DNA of 64,000 nt from a bacterium (lineage in GTDB: Bacteria > Desulfobacterota > JAPLJL01), in contig JAQTNV010000009.1 of the NCBI GenBank assembly GCA_028713675.1, forward strand, positions 1 to 64,000, in the 5' to 3' direction. A program made the translations under genes and the position numbers. Below are positions 24,532-35,754 of this stretch, one piece after another (the stretch's first letter is position 1; the number at the start of each line of letters is the position of its first letter). The notes under the pieces were generated by a model. It searched no databases. It saw only the letters and a list, made by a program, of their open reading frames with translations, and had not been told where the DNA came from.

Positions 24532-26373
24532 TTAACGCTGGGATGTCGGCAAGTAGAAAAAGACCTTCCCCGTCCCTTTCATTTCCAGAAGCAGCCGCTT
24601 GATTTCTTCCTTCTCCTTATCCTTGCCCTTGGTCTTTTCTTTTTCTTTCTCTTTTTCTTTCTCTTTCCCCTCTTCCGGGGTCAGGATGATTTCCTTGACC
24701 AGCGGCACCAGGTTGCCCATCCAGCCCACCAGCATGGGTGGGAGCATGCTGAAGCTCTCCCCTTCCGAGAGGGACATGGCGTGCAATTTTCCCGGGAGGG
24801 AAACCAGGACATAACCGCTCCCCTGGAGGCGAACCAGGTTGAGCTCTCCGGAATCCTTGAGGGGGACCTTGCCGTTTTCCCACTGCAGGTCGCCCTGCGC
24901 CGCCAGCAGAAACGTTTCTGAAATATAAAGAATGTCCCCCTGGGGATCGAGGTTGTAGGTATCGCCCTCCGGGGCGGAGATCATCAGGACCCCGGCTCCC
25001 TTGAATTCCACCACCGGGTTTTTCTCGCCTCCGAAAATCAGGCGGGTTTCCTTGCCCTTGAAACGCTTGTGTTTCAATTCGATCTGGTATCCGCCCTTGC
25101 ACCCGGAGAGGGCCTGGAAACGGATCAGGGCGCCCTTGTCTTTCTGGGAGATTGCGTAGCTGTTATTCCCCATCCGGATCGCGGTATCGGCCCCGATCTC
25201 GGAAAACTCCAGGAAAACCCCCTTGTCGGGAACCTCTACGGTGGAGAACTGGGTGGTCGGCTGCGCTTCGGTCTCGAGGGCGGCCTCCGCCGGTTCTTCC
25301 TCCGGGCTTTTTGGAGCGGTTTCCGCTTCCGGTTTTGGCTCCGGTTCCTTCGCTGCCTCCCGGGGCGGCTCTTTGACCTCGACGGCCGGGACAGGCTCGG
25401 GCTCGGGCGCTCTTTCCGGCTCCGGTTCGGGCTCGGGCTTTTCCGGGACCGGCGGCTGGGCTTCCATCCGGATCGGCGCTTCCAGGCGTTCCGTCTCGGC
25501 TTTTTCCTCCGGGATCTCAACCGCCGGCGGGATCGGTTCGGGCGCGGGCGGCGCCTTGACCTCCGGTTCCGGGGCGGGGGCTTTTTTCTCCGAAGACTCG
25601 TCCATGGAGAAGGTGGAATACGCGCCTTCTTCCTGGACCAGTTTGAAACCTTCGATCTCTTCATCGGCTTCCGCGGCCGGCGGGGGTTCCGGCGCCGGGG
25701 GCGGAGCGGGAGCGGCCTCCGGGGCAGGCGCGGGCTCAGGCTCAGGCGCGGGCGGGATTTCGGGCGGCCGGATCCGCTCGAGATCCTCGGGCAGGTCCAC
25801 CACCTCGTTGGGCTGGGATTCCAGAATCCTCTGCTCGCCCCGGATGGTTTCCTGGTCCTTTTCGGGCTTGGGATGTTCCGGGGCCTGCTGCCGGATCAGC
25901 TCATCCATCTTCTTGGCCATCTTGATCGCCCCGGCCAGCTCGAATTCTTCCTTGGCGTTCTGGTATTCGTTCAGTTTCGAGTAGGAGAGACCCAGGTAGT
26001 TATGGGCCCCCCGGTGGTCCGCGTCCAGCTCGATCACTTTCTTCAGCGAATCGATCGCCCGGCGGTAATCCTCTTTTTTCAGGTAGGCCAGGCCCAGGTT
26101 GACATGCAGGCTGGAGACCTTCGGATTCTTGGCCACCAGGGACCGGAACATCCGGATGGCCCGGCTGTATTCCTCCAACTTGAAAAAGACCATGGCCAGC
26201 AGGTTCTGGGCCTGTTCGCTTCCGGGCTCCAGGTCCAGGGCGCTTTCCAGCTCGTCCTTGGCTTCCACCAGATTATTCATCTCCAGGGCCTCCCGGCCCT
26301 TGGAAAGATGCAACTGGAACTCTTCCCGGACGGAAAGATCCGCGTCCTGGTCTTTATTGGCCTGACCGTTCAT
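24532..26373 (-). CDS. TPR protein with proline/glutamate linker and AIM24-like domain
   Basis: 613 residues from the ATG at 26373, chosen because GGAG lies five bases upstream; the longer TTG frame to 26403 reads through that site. Residues about 20-160 hold three to four TPR units. About 180-380 is a low-complexity Pro/Glu/Ala linker. The C-terminal 220 residues (SYAISQKDKGALIRFQAL to EMKGTGKVFFYLP) resemble the AIM24/TIGR00266 family. A KEKEKEKEK run interrupts it. No signal peptide is seen, so it is probably cytoplasmic. The function is unknown; it sits between a lytic transglycosylase and pgsA, suggesting an envelope link. Confidence 0.8.
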   Translation of the reverse strand: MNGQANKDQDADLSVREEFQLHLSKGREALEMNNLVEAKDELESALDLEPGSEQAQNLLAMVFFKLEEYSRAIRMFRSLVAKNPKVSSLHVNLGLAYLKKEDYRRAIDSLKKVIELDADHRGAHNYLGLSYSKLNEYQNAKEEFELAGAIKMAKKMDELIRQQAPEHPKPEKDQETIRGEQRILESQPNEVVDLPEDLERIRPPEIPPAPEPEPAPAPEAAPAPPPAPEPPPAAEADEEIEGFKLVQEEGAYSTFSMDESSEKKAPAPEPEVKAPPAPEPIPPAVEIPEEKAETERLEAPIRMEAQPPVPEKPEPEPEPERAPEPEPVPAVEVKEPPREAAKEPEPKPEAETAPKSPEEEPAEAALETEAQPTTQFSTVEVPDKGVFLEFSEIGADTAIRMGNNSYAISQKDKGALIRFQALSGCKGGYQIELKHKRFKGKETRLIFGGEKNPVVEFKGAGVLMISAPEGDTYNLDPQGDILYISETFLLAAQGDLQWENGKVPLKDSGELNLVRLQGSGYVLVSLPGKLHAMSLSEGESFSMLPPMLVGWMGNLVPLVKEIILTPEEGKEKEKEKEKEKTKGKDKEKEEIKRLLLEMKGTGKVFFYLPTSQR

Positions 26374-26399
26374 TTCCTGCTCCTTTTTTTTCCGACTGC

Positions 26400-26996
26400 T
26401 CAATTCTTGTACCTCTGCGCCTGCAATTTTTTAAACTCGGCTATCACCGACCGGACAAAATTCTCCGTTTCCGGGAAAGGAGGAATACTCTGGTAACGCA
26501 TCACCGGCTGCTCGCCGGCGTTGTAAGCCGCCAGAGCCTTTTTCAAATTATGGGAAAACTGCTCCATCAGAAACTTGAAATGCAGGATTCCCCCCTCGAC
26601 ATTCTCCTCCGGGTCAAAAACCCGGGAGACCCCCCAGCGCCTGGCGGTTTCCGGCATCAACTGCATCAGGCCGAGCGCCCCCTTGGGGGAAACCGCTTCC
26701 GGATTAAAATCCGACTCGACCTTGATAATCGCCTTGATCAGGTCGGGATTGACCCGGTGCTTGTTCCCGGCCTTTTCCACCATCGTGTGCAGCTTGCGGC
26801 GCTCTTCCAGATAATTCCTCGACCTGCTTTCCTCGCCCCAGGGCCGGTAGCGCGGGTCGTTGGGGATATTGGAAAAATGAACGCAGCCCTTGCTGTCTTC
26901 CCATTGATAAATTTTCCCGGCCCCCGCCTGCGGCGCGGGAAAAACCGTCAACAGGAAAGCCGCCAGAAAAGGCACTATTAATACCCTTTCCACCAT
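26400..26996 (-). CDS. Soluble lytic transglycosylase with DUF4124-like N terminus
   Basis: 198 residues from the ATG at 26996 (GGAG nine bases upstream; the TTG at 27014 precedes that site). A signal peptide ends near QAGAG. Residues about 28-50 (KIYQWEDSKGCVHFSNIP) form a DUF4124-type segment. The SLT domain follows with IIKVESDFNPEAVSPKGALG (catalytic Glu in VESDF), GLMQLMPETA and ALAAYNAGEQPV. It cleaves peptidoglycan glycan strands in the periplasm. It is first in a unit with the TPR/AIM24-like gene and pgsA. Confidence 0.92.
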   Translation of the reverse strand: MVERVLIVPFLAAFLLTVFPAPQAGAGKIYQWEDSKGCVHFSNIPNDPRYRPWGEESRSRNYLEERRKLHTMVEKAGNKHRVNPDLIKAIIKVESDFNPEAVSPKGALGLMQLMPETARRWGVSRVFDPEENVEGGILHFKFLMEQFSHNLKKALAAYNAGEQPVMRYQSIPPFPETENFVRSVIAEFKKLQAQRYKN

Positions 26997-27014
26997 GGTT
27001 TTTCTCTCCAGCAA

Positions 27015-27378
27015 ATTAATATATTACCCTGTAACTTTCTCTGAATCAAGGAAAATACTTTCAAAGCCGAATTTGCAAGTTTTATCCTAATTTATATTCA
27101 TATTATCTATTCGGTCATTCAAGTCTATATAGTCCATTTAATCTGTCTAGTCTTCTGGTTACCATTAGGCGTAAAGGATTAGGGGGTCATTGAACTTATT
27201 GAAGTCATTCTTCTTTTTCGACACTACGGATTTATCCCGAAGGGTTTATCTGAGGTACACAATGAACCCTATGGACACTATGAACGCTTCACCTGGCGTT
27301 TTGCGCTTGGCTTGACCATTTAATGAATTTTATATAAATTTAATCATATTTATTGAAATAAGCATTTAGACTTTACTT
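27015..27378. other. AT-rich divergent intergenic region
   Basis: 364 bases between the divergent lytic transglycosylase and M23 peptidase genes. It is AT-rich, with TTAATATATTA and AATTTATATAAATTTAATC stretches that could hold promoters for both sides. Between them are degenerate words (GTCTATATAGTCCATTTAATCTGTCTAGTC; CACAATGAACCCTATGGACACTATGAAC). No gene or recognisable riboswitch. Confidence 0.6.
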
Positions 27379-28806
27379 GTGAAAATAACCCGCAATCATC
27401 CGCACCAGCCCTCCGAGCCCTTACATATTCCCCTTCCCCGCGTCCCGCTTCTGATCATTATCCCGATTGTCCTGATTTTGATTTCCGGCCTGGGGTATCG
27501 GATCCTGACCCCGGTGACCACCAGTTCCTTTATCTTCCTCCCCTCCGCCCCTGAGCTTAAGCCGGTCGACGCCGAGCCGGGGGTGCTCTCCGCCGAGTTG
27601 ATCCTGGAGGAGGAAACCGCCCCGTTCCCCGGAAATTTCGCCGAAAGTCCCACCCGCCCGGGAGATTCCCTGACCTTGATTGAGGGTTCGGTCAAGGCCC
27701 GGGAGGGTCTCACCGCCGCTCTCACCACCGCGGGGCTGGACCAGGAAATGATCAAGCTGATTGAAAACCGCCTCGCCCCCATCCTGAATTTCCGCACCTG
27801 CCGCCCGGGTGACCGGTTCAAGGCCAGCATCAACGCCGAGGGGAATTTAACCGAGTTCGACTATGAATCCGACCCGATGAGCATCTTCCGGGTTTTCCGC
27901 GAGGGAGACGGCTACCTGGCCGAAAAAGTCCTGGTGCAGCCCGACCTCCGGGTAGCCAACGTCGCGGGAGAGGTTTCCAGTTCCCTCTTTGAAGCCCTGG
28001 TCTCCGCCGGGGAATCCGCCCAGCTGGCCATGGACTTCGCCGATCTGCTCGCCTGGGACATGGACTTCTCCACCGAAACCCGTTCCGGCGACAAGTTCCG
28101 GATCCTGGTCGAAAAGCTCTACCTCGAGGGGAAATTTTACCAGTACGGCCGGGTCCTGGCCGCCGAGTACCAGAATGGCGGGGAGACCTATACCGCGATT
28201 TTCTACGAGGACCCGCAGGGCCGGGGTGATTATTACGACCAGGAAGGAAAATCCCTCCGCCGGGCCTTCTTAAAATCCCCCCTGAAATTCGCCCGGATCA
28301 GTTCGAAATTTACCCATCGCCGCTTCCACCCGGTTCTGAAAATCTTCCGGCCTCATTTAGGGGTTGACTACGCCGCCCCGCGGGGCACCCCGATCTGGGC
28401 CATCGGCGACGGGACCATCGCCGCCCGGGGCTGGATGGGAGGAGCCGGCAAGGCCGTCCGGATCAAACACCCCAACGGTTTCGTCACCTCCTACGGGCAT
28501 CTCTCCCAGTTCGCCCGGGGCATCCGCCCCGGCGTCAAGGTCAAGCAGCAGCAGGTCATCGGGTACGTGGGCGCCACCGGGCTGGCCACGGGTCCGCACC
28601 TGGATTTCCGCGTCAAGAAAAACGGGAGATTCATCAACCCGCTCTCGATCCAGGGCCCCCGGGCCCTGTCGGTGGACCGCGCCTTCCTGGCCGATTTCAA
28701 CCTCCACCGGCAAAAAATCGCCCAAGCTTTCAACACCCCCGATCCGACCTCCCTGCTCGCCCGGGCTCCCTTGCCTCCTGCCCGGGACCAGGTCTCGCTC
28801 AAGTAA
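27379..28806 (+). CDS. Membrane-anchored M23 metallopeptidase
   Basis: 475 residues, GTG start. One transmembrane segment at about 22-42 (PLLIIIPIVLILISGLGYRI), a MepM-like middle domain (about 95-290) and a C-terminal LytM domain. The zinc site shows HLGVD (His326, Asp330), but the usual HxH motif is GPHLD (His407, Asp409), so Asp replaces the second histidine. The same HLD form occurs in other proteobacterial M23 proteins, so the enzyme may still be active as a peptidoglycan DD-endopeptidase. It faces the periplasm and is divergent from the lytic transglycosylase. Confidence 0.9.
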   Translation: MKITRNHPHQPSEPLHIPLPRVPLLIIIPIVLILISGLGYRILTPVTTSSFIFLPSAPELKPVDAEPGVLSAELILEEETAPFPGNFAESPTRPGDSLTLIEGSVKAREGLTAALTTAGLDQEMIKLIENRLAPILNFRTCRPGDRFKASINAEGNLTEFDYESDPMSIFRVFREGDGYLAEKVLVQPDLRVANVAGEVSSSLFEALVSAGESAQLAMDFADLLAWDMDFSTETRSGDKFRILVEKLYLEGKFYQYGRVLAAEYQNGGETYTAIFYEDPQGRGDYYDQEGKSLRRAFLKSPLKFARISSKFTHRRFHPVLKIFRPHLGVDYAAPRGTPIWAIGDGTIAARGWMGGAGKAVRIKHPNGFVTSYGHLSQFARGIRPGVKVKQQQVIGYVGATGLATGPHLDFRVKKNGRFINPLSIQGPRALSVDRAFLADFNLHRQKIAQAFNTPDPTSLLARAPLPPARDQVSLK

Positions 28807-28985
28807 TCGCAGGGAGCATAGGGCATGGCGTTCAGAACGTTGGAATCGTTTTGATCGTTAATTTCTTTAAGTTCGTTGTTTTCGAACTACCTAACAACCA
28901 AACCACCTTTTTTTCTTTCTAACCACCTAGCTACCGAACTACCTAACCACCAGCCAACTACCTACCATCTACCGTTGTGATTTAA

Positions 28986-30287
<1,302 letters not shown>

Positions 30288-30403
30288 TTTAAGTTTCGGG
30301 TTTCTGGTTTCGGGTTTCGAGTTTAATTTGAAATTTGATTTTGATCATTGGATATTGGTCATTGTTTGGTAATTGTAATTTGGTCATTGGTTATTGATTT
30401 TCC

Positions 30404-30495
30404 GGAGGAGTGGCCGAGTGGCCGAAGGCGTCCCGCTTGAAACGGGATTCCCTGGGAGACCGGGGACGTGGGTTCGAATCCTACCTCCTCCGCCA
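30404..30495 (+). tRNA. tRNA-Ser (anticodon UGA)
   Basis: 92 nt with encoded CCA. The acceptor stem is GGAGGAG/CTCCTCC. The D arm reads TGGCCGAGTGGCCGAAGGCG. The anticodon arm TCCCGCTTGAAACGGGA presents UGA. A long variable arm and a GGTTCGAATCC T-arm follow. Its last 15 bases plus three more are duplicated 324 bases downstream, bracketing a GIY-YIG gene, so the tRNA 3' end has served as an integration target while staying intact. Confidence 0.96.
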
Positions 30496-30497
30496 TC
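30480..30497. repeat. Left copy of the tRNA-Ser 3'-end direct repeat (att-like)
   Basis: CCTACCTCCTCCGCCATC, covering the tRNA-Ser 3' end, is repeated exactly at 30804-30821. Confidence 0.92.
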
Positions 30498-30543
30498 CTA
30501 CGCTAAAGCTTCGGATGGCAGGCCATCATGGGTCGAAGTTCTC

Positions 30544-30798
30544 ATGTGGTACGTATATATCCTGAAAGACCGCAATGGAGCGATTTATATTGGCTCCACC
30601 AATGACCTAAAGAGACGTCTTAAAGAACACCAAGCTGGTAATTGTTATTCCACTAAACGGCTCAACGAAATGAATTTGGAGGCCTATATTGCGGTAAATA
30701 GCGAGAGAACCGCAAGGAACCTAGAAAAATATCTAAAAACTGGTTCGGGGAAAGCTATTCTAAAAAAAAGAATTTTAGCTGACGAAGTTTTAACGTAG
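30544..30798 (+). CDS. Small GIY-YIG endonuclease-like protein
   Basis: 84 residues from the ATG at 30544. WYVYILKDRNGAIYIGSTND is the GIY-YIG signature, followed by the catalytic Arg in LKRRLKEHQ. It is a single-domain URI-type nuclease of the length seen in mobile free-standing copies. It lies 48 bases past tRNA-Ser, and a perfect 18-bp copy of the tRNA 3' end follows its stop, so it looks like cargo or agent of a minimal 324-bp insertion. Codon use is AT-rich (AAT, AAA, GAA) compared with neighbours. A short hairpin (CCATCC/GGATGG) precedes the start. Confidence 0.9.
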   Translation: MWYVYILKDRNGAIYIGSTNDLKRRLKEHQAGNCYSTKRLNEMNLEAYIAVNSERTARNLEKYLKTGSGKAILKKRILADEVLT

Positions 30799-31188
30799 TC
30801 AGCCCTACCTCCTCCGCCATCATCATTCTTTTCCTGTTCCCGGATTTTCCTGATCTGTTCGGTCTTGGGTCTTAGGTGTTGGGTCATGGGTTAAGACCTA
30901 ATCCCAATATCAAACTCTCCAGTTTTTGTCATTCTGAGCGAAGCGAAGAATCTCGATTTTTCCCCATTACCTATGACCCATCACCTATCACCTTGTTTTA
31001 CTGCTTACTGCCTACGACCCATGAACTGCCGCCTGATCTTTTGGATTTGATAAAAGCCCGGTCGGACCTGCCCGCTGAGGCGAAGTATCCCTGCCATCTC
31101 CCCCACAGCCTGCTCCTGATGACCAGCGGCGCAGCCTGCCGGCCGCCGGATGAGGCAGCCCGGATCTTAAATCACAGACCGTCGACGC
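30799..31188. repeat. Intergenic region after the GIY-YIG cassette
   Basis: It holds the right att-like repeat, the 37-bp tRNA-downstream repeat (30834-30870), a solitary GTCATTCTGAGCGAAGCGAAGAATCTC element (30928-30955), heptamer words (CCTATGACCCATCACCTATCACC), and from about 31020 a GC-rich stretch with no supported gene, reaching the end of the GGDEF gene. Confidence 0.75.
30804..30821. repeat. Right copy of the tRNA-Ser 3'-end direct repeat (att-like)
   Basis: An exact 18-bp duplicate of 30480-30497 right after the GIY-YIG gene. Beyond it comes the 37-bp repeat that also follows tRNA-Sec. Confidence 0.92.
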
Positions 31189-32106
31189 TCACGGCTGCGT
31201 CACCCGGTTGCGCCCCGCCGCCTTCGACCGGTACAGCATCCGGTCCGCGGTTTCGGTCAGCCGCTGGGGCGAGTCCGCGCCGGCCGGATCCGTCGTGGCG
31301 CATCCGATGCTGACGGTCAGGCACGGGGCGGCCGAAGAATACGCATGGGGGATATTCAAGGCGCGGATGCCGGAGCACATTCGCTCGGCGATCCCCATTG
31401 CCGCTTTAGCATCCGTGTCGGGAAGGAGAACGACGAACTCCTCGCCGCCGTAGCGGGCGACCAGATCTCCTGAACGCGCGACGCTCCGGGCGAGACACGA
31501 CGCGACCCGGCAGAGGCATTCGTCCCCGGCGCCGTGACCGTAGTGGTCGTTGTATTCCTTGAAGTGGTCGATATCAATCAGGAGAACGGACAACGACTTG
31601 CGGTCGCGTGTCTCCCGCCGCCATTCCTGCTCAAACATCTTGTCGAAGCAGCGCCGGTTGGCGATCTGTGTCAGCGCGTCGACGTGGGACAACTGCTCGA
31701 GCAGGTCCGCCTGTTTTTTCAGGGCAATGTGCGTTCTCACCCGAGCGCGGACCACCGGGATCGAGAACGGCTTAGCGATATAATCGACCGCTCCCAGGTT
31801 GAAACCGAGCTCCTCGTTGGTTTCTTCATCGAGGGCGGTCACGAAGATCACCGGGCAGCGCCGCAGTTTCGGGTTCGCCTTGAGCCTCCGGCAGACCTCA
31901 AAGCCGTCCATCTCCGGCATCATCACGTCCAGGAGGATCAGGTCGGGCGGATCGCCCGTCTCGACGGCGCTAAGGGCCTGCGCCCCCCCGGCCGCCTGGC
32001 GCACCAGGTACTCGGGGCTGAGCACGGCTTCCAGGAGCTTAAGGTTGATGGAGTTGTCGTCGACGACCAGGATCGTCGGCCGGGTTTCGGTTCCGCGTTC
32101 CGTCAT
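31189..32106 (-). CDS. Response regulator with GGDEF diguanylate cyclase output
   Basis: 305 residues. The REC domain occupies 10-125, with phospho-acceptor Asp60 in LILLDVMMPEMDG. The GGDEF domain (about 140-300) has the active motif YGGEEF and an upstream inhibitory I-site RSGD, so it should make c-di-GMP under product inhibition. It is a PleD/WspR-like output for the adjacent hybrid kinase, 5 bases upstream on the same strand. AAGGA lies before the ATG. It is the last gene of the signalling unit. Confidence 0.95.
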   Translation of the reverse strand: MTERGTETRPTILVVDDNSINLKLLEAVLSPEYLVRQAAGGAQALSAVETGDPPDLILLDVMMPEMDGFEVCRRLKANPKLRRCPVIFVTALDEETNEELGFNLGAVDYIAKPFSIPVVRARVRTHIALKKQADLLEQLSHVDALTQIANRRCFDKMFEQEWRRETRDRKSLSVLLIDIDHFKEYNDHYGHGAGDECLCRVASCLARSVARSGDLVARYGGEEFVVLLPDTDAKAAMGIAERMCSGIRALNIPHAYSSAAPCLTVSIGCATTDPAGADSPQRLTETADRMLYRSKAAGRNRVTQP

Positions 32107-32111
32107 GGTCC

Positions 32112-35100
32112 TTATTTGGGGCCGGAGTTCCTCCAGCGCTCGACCGCGTCCTTCGCCCGGGCGAATTCCTCCTCGCCTTTGCGAATGAGCGGTTCGGCTC
32201 CGGTCAGTGTTCCCGGCTTGGCCAGCTTTTCGAGCTCCTTTTCCACGGCCCAGAGCGCCATGGTGCCAAACGTGGCCGCGTTGGACTTGAGCGTGTGCGC
32301 GGCGCGGCAGAGGTCGCCGGCCTTGTCTTCGGCCAGGGCCCGGCGCTGGGCGGCCAGGAGATTGGAGCCGTCGCGGAAGAACTGGTCGACGAGCAGGGGC
32401 AGGGTCTGCTCGGCCCCGGGGCCGAGCGTGTCCCGCAGTTTTTTCAAGACCGAAGGTTCGAGAACCGGCAGCTCGGCTCCGGCGGTTTCTCCGGCCGGGG
32501 CGGGTGCGCTGGCCGGGGCGGGAGCCTGGCGGAGCGCGCTCCGCTGGAGCGCCGCGATCAGGTCCGGCAGCAGCAGGGGCTTGCTCAGATAATCATCCAT
32601 GCCGATGGCCAGGCACTTGCGCCGGTCCTCCTCCATCGCGTCGGCCGTGAGGGCGATGATGCGGGGCTGGTCCGCCGCGGAGAAACGCCTCCGGATCTCG
32701 CGGGTCGCGTCCAGGCCGTCCATCTCCGGCATGTGCACGTCCATGAGGATTACGTCGTAAGGCTTTCGCTGCAGGGCCTCCAGGACCTCGAGGCCGTTGC
32801 CCGCGATCTCCACGCCGTAGCCCAGCCGACCGAGCACCTCCCGGGCCAGTATCTGGTTGGTCGGGTTGTCTTCGGCCAGGAGGATGCGCAGGGGATAGCG
32901 CCGGCCCATCTCGCGATCGAATCCCATCGCGTCTCCGGGCTCGGGCCGGGTCGCCACGCCGGGGCGGAAGATCTCGACCAGGGAATCGTAGAGCCGCGAG
33001 GCCCGGACCGGCTTGAGCAGGACCGCCCGGAAGTGCTCCCGGCACTCGGGGTCCAGTCCGGTCTCGGCCGAGGACATCAGCACCAGGGGCAGCTCCGCCC
33101 CCCCGGGAAGCTCCTGGACCCGCCGGCAGAGTTCCAGGCCGTCCATCTCCGGCATCATCAGGTCGGTTACCAGGGCGTCGACGCGCTCGCCCCGGCTCAG
33201 CAGATCCAGGGCCTCGCGCGCGGAAGAAGCGGTAAGCGGGGCCATGCCCCAGGACGTGATCTGCCGGCCGACGATCTCCCGGTTCGTCCGGTTGTCGTCC
33301 ACGACCAGGATGCGCCGGCCGCTCAGGCCGGGCTGCTCCCGCGCCAGGTAAACGGGCGGGGCCTCGGGGGCGACCTGTACCCTGATGGTGAAGTGGAAGG
33401 TCGATCCCTGGCCGGGCTCGCTCTCCACCCAGATCCGCCCCCCCATCATCTCAACCAGGCGCTTGCTGATGGCCAGCCCGAGCCCCGTCCCGCCGTACTT
33501 GCGCGAGGTGGAGGTGTCGGCCTGGCTGAAGGGCTGGAAGAGGTTGTCCCGCTTATCATGAGGGATGCCGACGCCCGTGTCCTGGACCGCGAAGCGCAGC
33601 TCGACCGAGCCGTCGAAGCCGGGCGCGGCCGCGGAGACCCGGACGATCACCTCGCCGCGGTCGGTGAACTTGATGGCGTTCCCGACCAGGTTGAGCAGGA
33701 TCTGATTGAGGCGGGTCGAGTCCCCCCGGACCACGGCCGGGGTGTGGGCGTCGATCAGGCAGCCGAGCTCCAGCCCCTTTTCCCGCGCCCGGCAGCCCAT
33801 CAGCTCCAGCGCCGACTCCACCCGGTGCCTCAGGTCAAAGCTCCCTGATTCGAGTTCCAGTTTCCCGGCTTCGATCTTGGAGAAGTCCAGGATATCGTTG
33901 ATGATCGTCAGCAGCGCCTCTCCGCTGTTGCGGATGGTCCGGGTGAATTCGCGCTGCTCGGCGGTCATCTGTCCGTCCAGGAGGAGCCCCGACATGCCGA
34001 TGATCGCGTTCATCGGCGTCCGGATCTCGTGGCTCATCGTCGCGAGGAAGGCGCTCTTGGCCCGGGTGGCCATCTCGGTCGCCACCGCTTCCTGCTCGGC
34101 CGCCTCTTTGGCCCGCTTCAGTGCCTCCCCCGCAGCCTGCCTCTCGGTGACGTCTTCCATGACCCCGTCCAGCCACTCGATCTCGCCGCGCTCGTTCAGA
34201 TGCGGGTCGGCGGTGCACGAGGTCAGGATCGGGGTGCCGTCCTTGCGGCGCAGGGCCAGAACCTTGTTGCGGACATGGCCCTCCCGCATCACCTCGTTGA
34301 TGAACTCCTGGCGCTCCCGGGGATCCTGATAGAGGTCCGCGATCGGTATTTGCATCAGCTCCTCCACCGTTTCGCAGCCGAAGATCCTCGCCATGGCCGG
34401 GTTGGCCTGCAGGAAGCGGCCTTGGGGCCCGCCGGTGTTCCGGTAGACGCCGATGTTGACGTTCTCGACGAGGGTGCGGAACTGCTCTTCGCTGTGGCGG
34501 AGCGCCTCTTCGAAGCGCTTGCGGTCGGATACGTCGTGGACGATTTCGATCGCGCCGACAACCTTTCCGGCCGAGTCGCGCAGCGCGGTGGCGTTGCCCA
34601 CGAAGAAGATCCCCTCGCCCAGGTTCGTAATATGTCCCTCGCCGGTGAGGGTGTCGCCGCGCCGCTTGAAGTGAGCGTATTTATCCTTTTCCAGTTCCTC
34701 GCGCGGCTCCATGGCTAGGTCCAGCAGCACGGGACGGCGTTCCCCGTAGAACGGCAGGGCGTGCTCGTAATTGCCCTTGCCCAGAATGTCTTCGGCCTTG
34801 ACCCTGGTCATTTCCTCCATCGCCCGGTTCCAGGCGACGATGTGTCCCTCGGCGTCCCGGACCATCGTGGCGTCGGGCAGGAACTGGATGATGTCGGCCA
34901 GGCGCTGCCGGGACTCCTGGAGCTCGGCGGTACGGAGGCGGACCAGTTCCTCTTGATATTTAGTCAGCTGCTGGAGTTCACCCTTCTCCCGTTGCACTTC
35001 CTGGTAAAGCCGGATGTTCCGGAGCGCGGTGCCCGTCTGAATGGCGAAGCTCGCCAGCGCGACCTGCTCCGGGTTGTCGGCCTGAATGCGCGTATGGAAT

Positions 35101-35750
35101 TCCGCCCGCTCGGCCCGGTTCCCCGCGACGAGCAGGCCGAGGGGGACGCCACCCTCCTCGCCGAGCGCCAGGACGATGAATTCGTCCAGGCCGCAGATCC
35201 TGCCGATCTCGGCGAGGCCCGCGTCCGCGGTTCCGGGCACGCAGATCACGGGAGCCCCCTTGTCCAGGAGGAGTCGGAGAGCGGGGTTATCGAACGGCAG
35301 CGCCGCGGCTTCGGCAGCGCGCAAGTCGGCCTCGTCGAAGTAACCCTCGTGAGTCTGCGCTTGGAAGCGGGCCCGGCGCGGCTCGGGCAGAAGGACCAGG
35401 CAACGCTCGACCCCCACCTCGTAAACGGCGAAGTGGGCCGCGATCTCCAGGATCTTTTCCTGCTCCAGCGTACTGCCGAGCTGCTGTCCGGCCTCGTAGA
35501 GCTGGCGATAGAGGCGGATCTCCGCCTCGCTTTTCTCCTGCGCGCGGTTGAGCTGGCTCTCCAGACGGACCAGGCGTTTAACCTGGTCGGCGAGCAGGCG
35601 ATTCTCTTCGCGCAGATCGTCGATCGAGAGGGAAGGCGGGATTACGCGCCCGGGGGCGGCCTTGGCCGCCGACGGCTTGGACCGGGTCGCCCGGGGGACG
35701 GCCTTGGTCTTCGCCGGCCGCCGTTTTGGAACCGCCCGCTTCCGTTTCAT
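32112..35750 (-). CDS. Large hybrid sensor histidine kinase (GAF-PAS-PAS-HK-REC-REC-HPt)
   Basis: 1212 residues, cytoplasmic (no clear membrane segment). Order: a basic Lys/Ala/Pro N-terminus, coiled coil (about 45-80), GAF (about 90-250), PAS with PAC (about 285-410), PAS (about 420-545), HisKA with phospho-acceptor His574 in [10 protein letters not shown], HATPase ([28 protein letters not shown]), two REC domains ([23 protein letters not shown]) and an HPt domain with His1152 in [13 protein letters not shown]. It is a complete phosphorelay on one chain. It lies 4 bases after the FIST gene and 5 before the REC-GGDEF gene, so FIST input and c-di-GMP output are its likely partners. Confidence 0.95.
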   Translation of the reverse strand: MKRKRAVPKRRPAKTKAVPRATRSKPSAAKAAPGRVIPPSLSIDDLREENRLLADQVKRLVRLESQLNRAQEKSEAEIRLYRQLYEAGQQLGSTLEQEKILEIAAHFAVYEVGVERCLVLLPEPRRARFQAQTHEGYFDEADLRAAEAAALPFDNPALRLLLDKGAPVICVPGTADAGLAEIGRICGLDEFIVLALGEEGGVPLGLLVAGNRAERAEFHTRIQADNPEQVALASFAIQTGTALRNIRLYQEVQREKGELQQLTKYQEELVRLRTAELQESRQRLADIIQFLPDATMVRDAEGHIVAWNRAMEEMTRVKAEDILGKGNYEHALPFYGERRPVLLDLAMEPREELEKDKYAHFKRRGDTLTGEGHITNLGEGIFFVGNATALRDSAGKVVGAIEIVHDVSDRKRFEEALRHSEEQFRTLVENVNIGVYRNTGGPQGRFLQANPAMARIFGCETVEELMQIPIADLYQDPRERQEFINEVMREGHVRNKVLALRRKDGTPILTSCTADPHLNERGEIEWLDGVMEDVTERQAAGEALKRAKEAAEQEAVATEMATRAKSAFLATMSHEIRTPMNAIIGMSGLLLDGQMTAEQREFTRTIRNSGEALLTIINDILDFSKIEAGKLELESGSFDLRHRVESALELMGCRAREKGLELGCLIDAHTPAVVRGDSTRLNQILLNLVGNAIKFTDRGEVIVRVSAAAPGFDGSVELRFAVQDTGVGIPHDKRDNLFQPFSQADTSTSRKYGGTGLGLAISKRLVEMMGGRIWVESEPGQGSTFHFTIRVQVAPEAPPVYLAREQPGLSGRRILVVDDNRTNREIVGRQITSWGMAPLTASSAREALDLLSRGERVDALVTDLMMPEMDGLELCRRVQELPGGAELPLVLMSSAETGLDPECREHFRAVLLKPVRASRLYDSLVEIFRPGVATRPEPGDAMGFDREMGRRYPLRILLAEDNPTNQILAREVLGRLGYGVEIAGNGLEVLEALQRKPYDVILMDVHMPEMDGLDATREIRRRFSAADQPRIIALTADAMEEDRRKCLAIGMDDYLSKPLLLPDLIAALQRSALRQAPAPASAPAPAGETAGAELPVLEPSVLKKLRDTLGPGAEQTLPLLVDQFFRDGSNLLAAQRRALAEDKAGDLCRAAHTLKSNAATFGTMALWAVEKELEKLAKPGTLTGAEPLIRKGEEEFARAKDAVERWRNSGPK

Positions 35751-35754
35751 GGAG

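Noticed and set aside
30394-30543. Upstream extension of the GIY-YIG ORF through the tRNA-Ser gene
   Set aside because: The extension translates the tRNA; the MWYVYIL start at 30544 fits the family.
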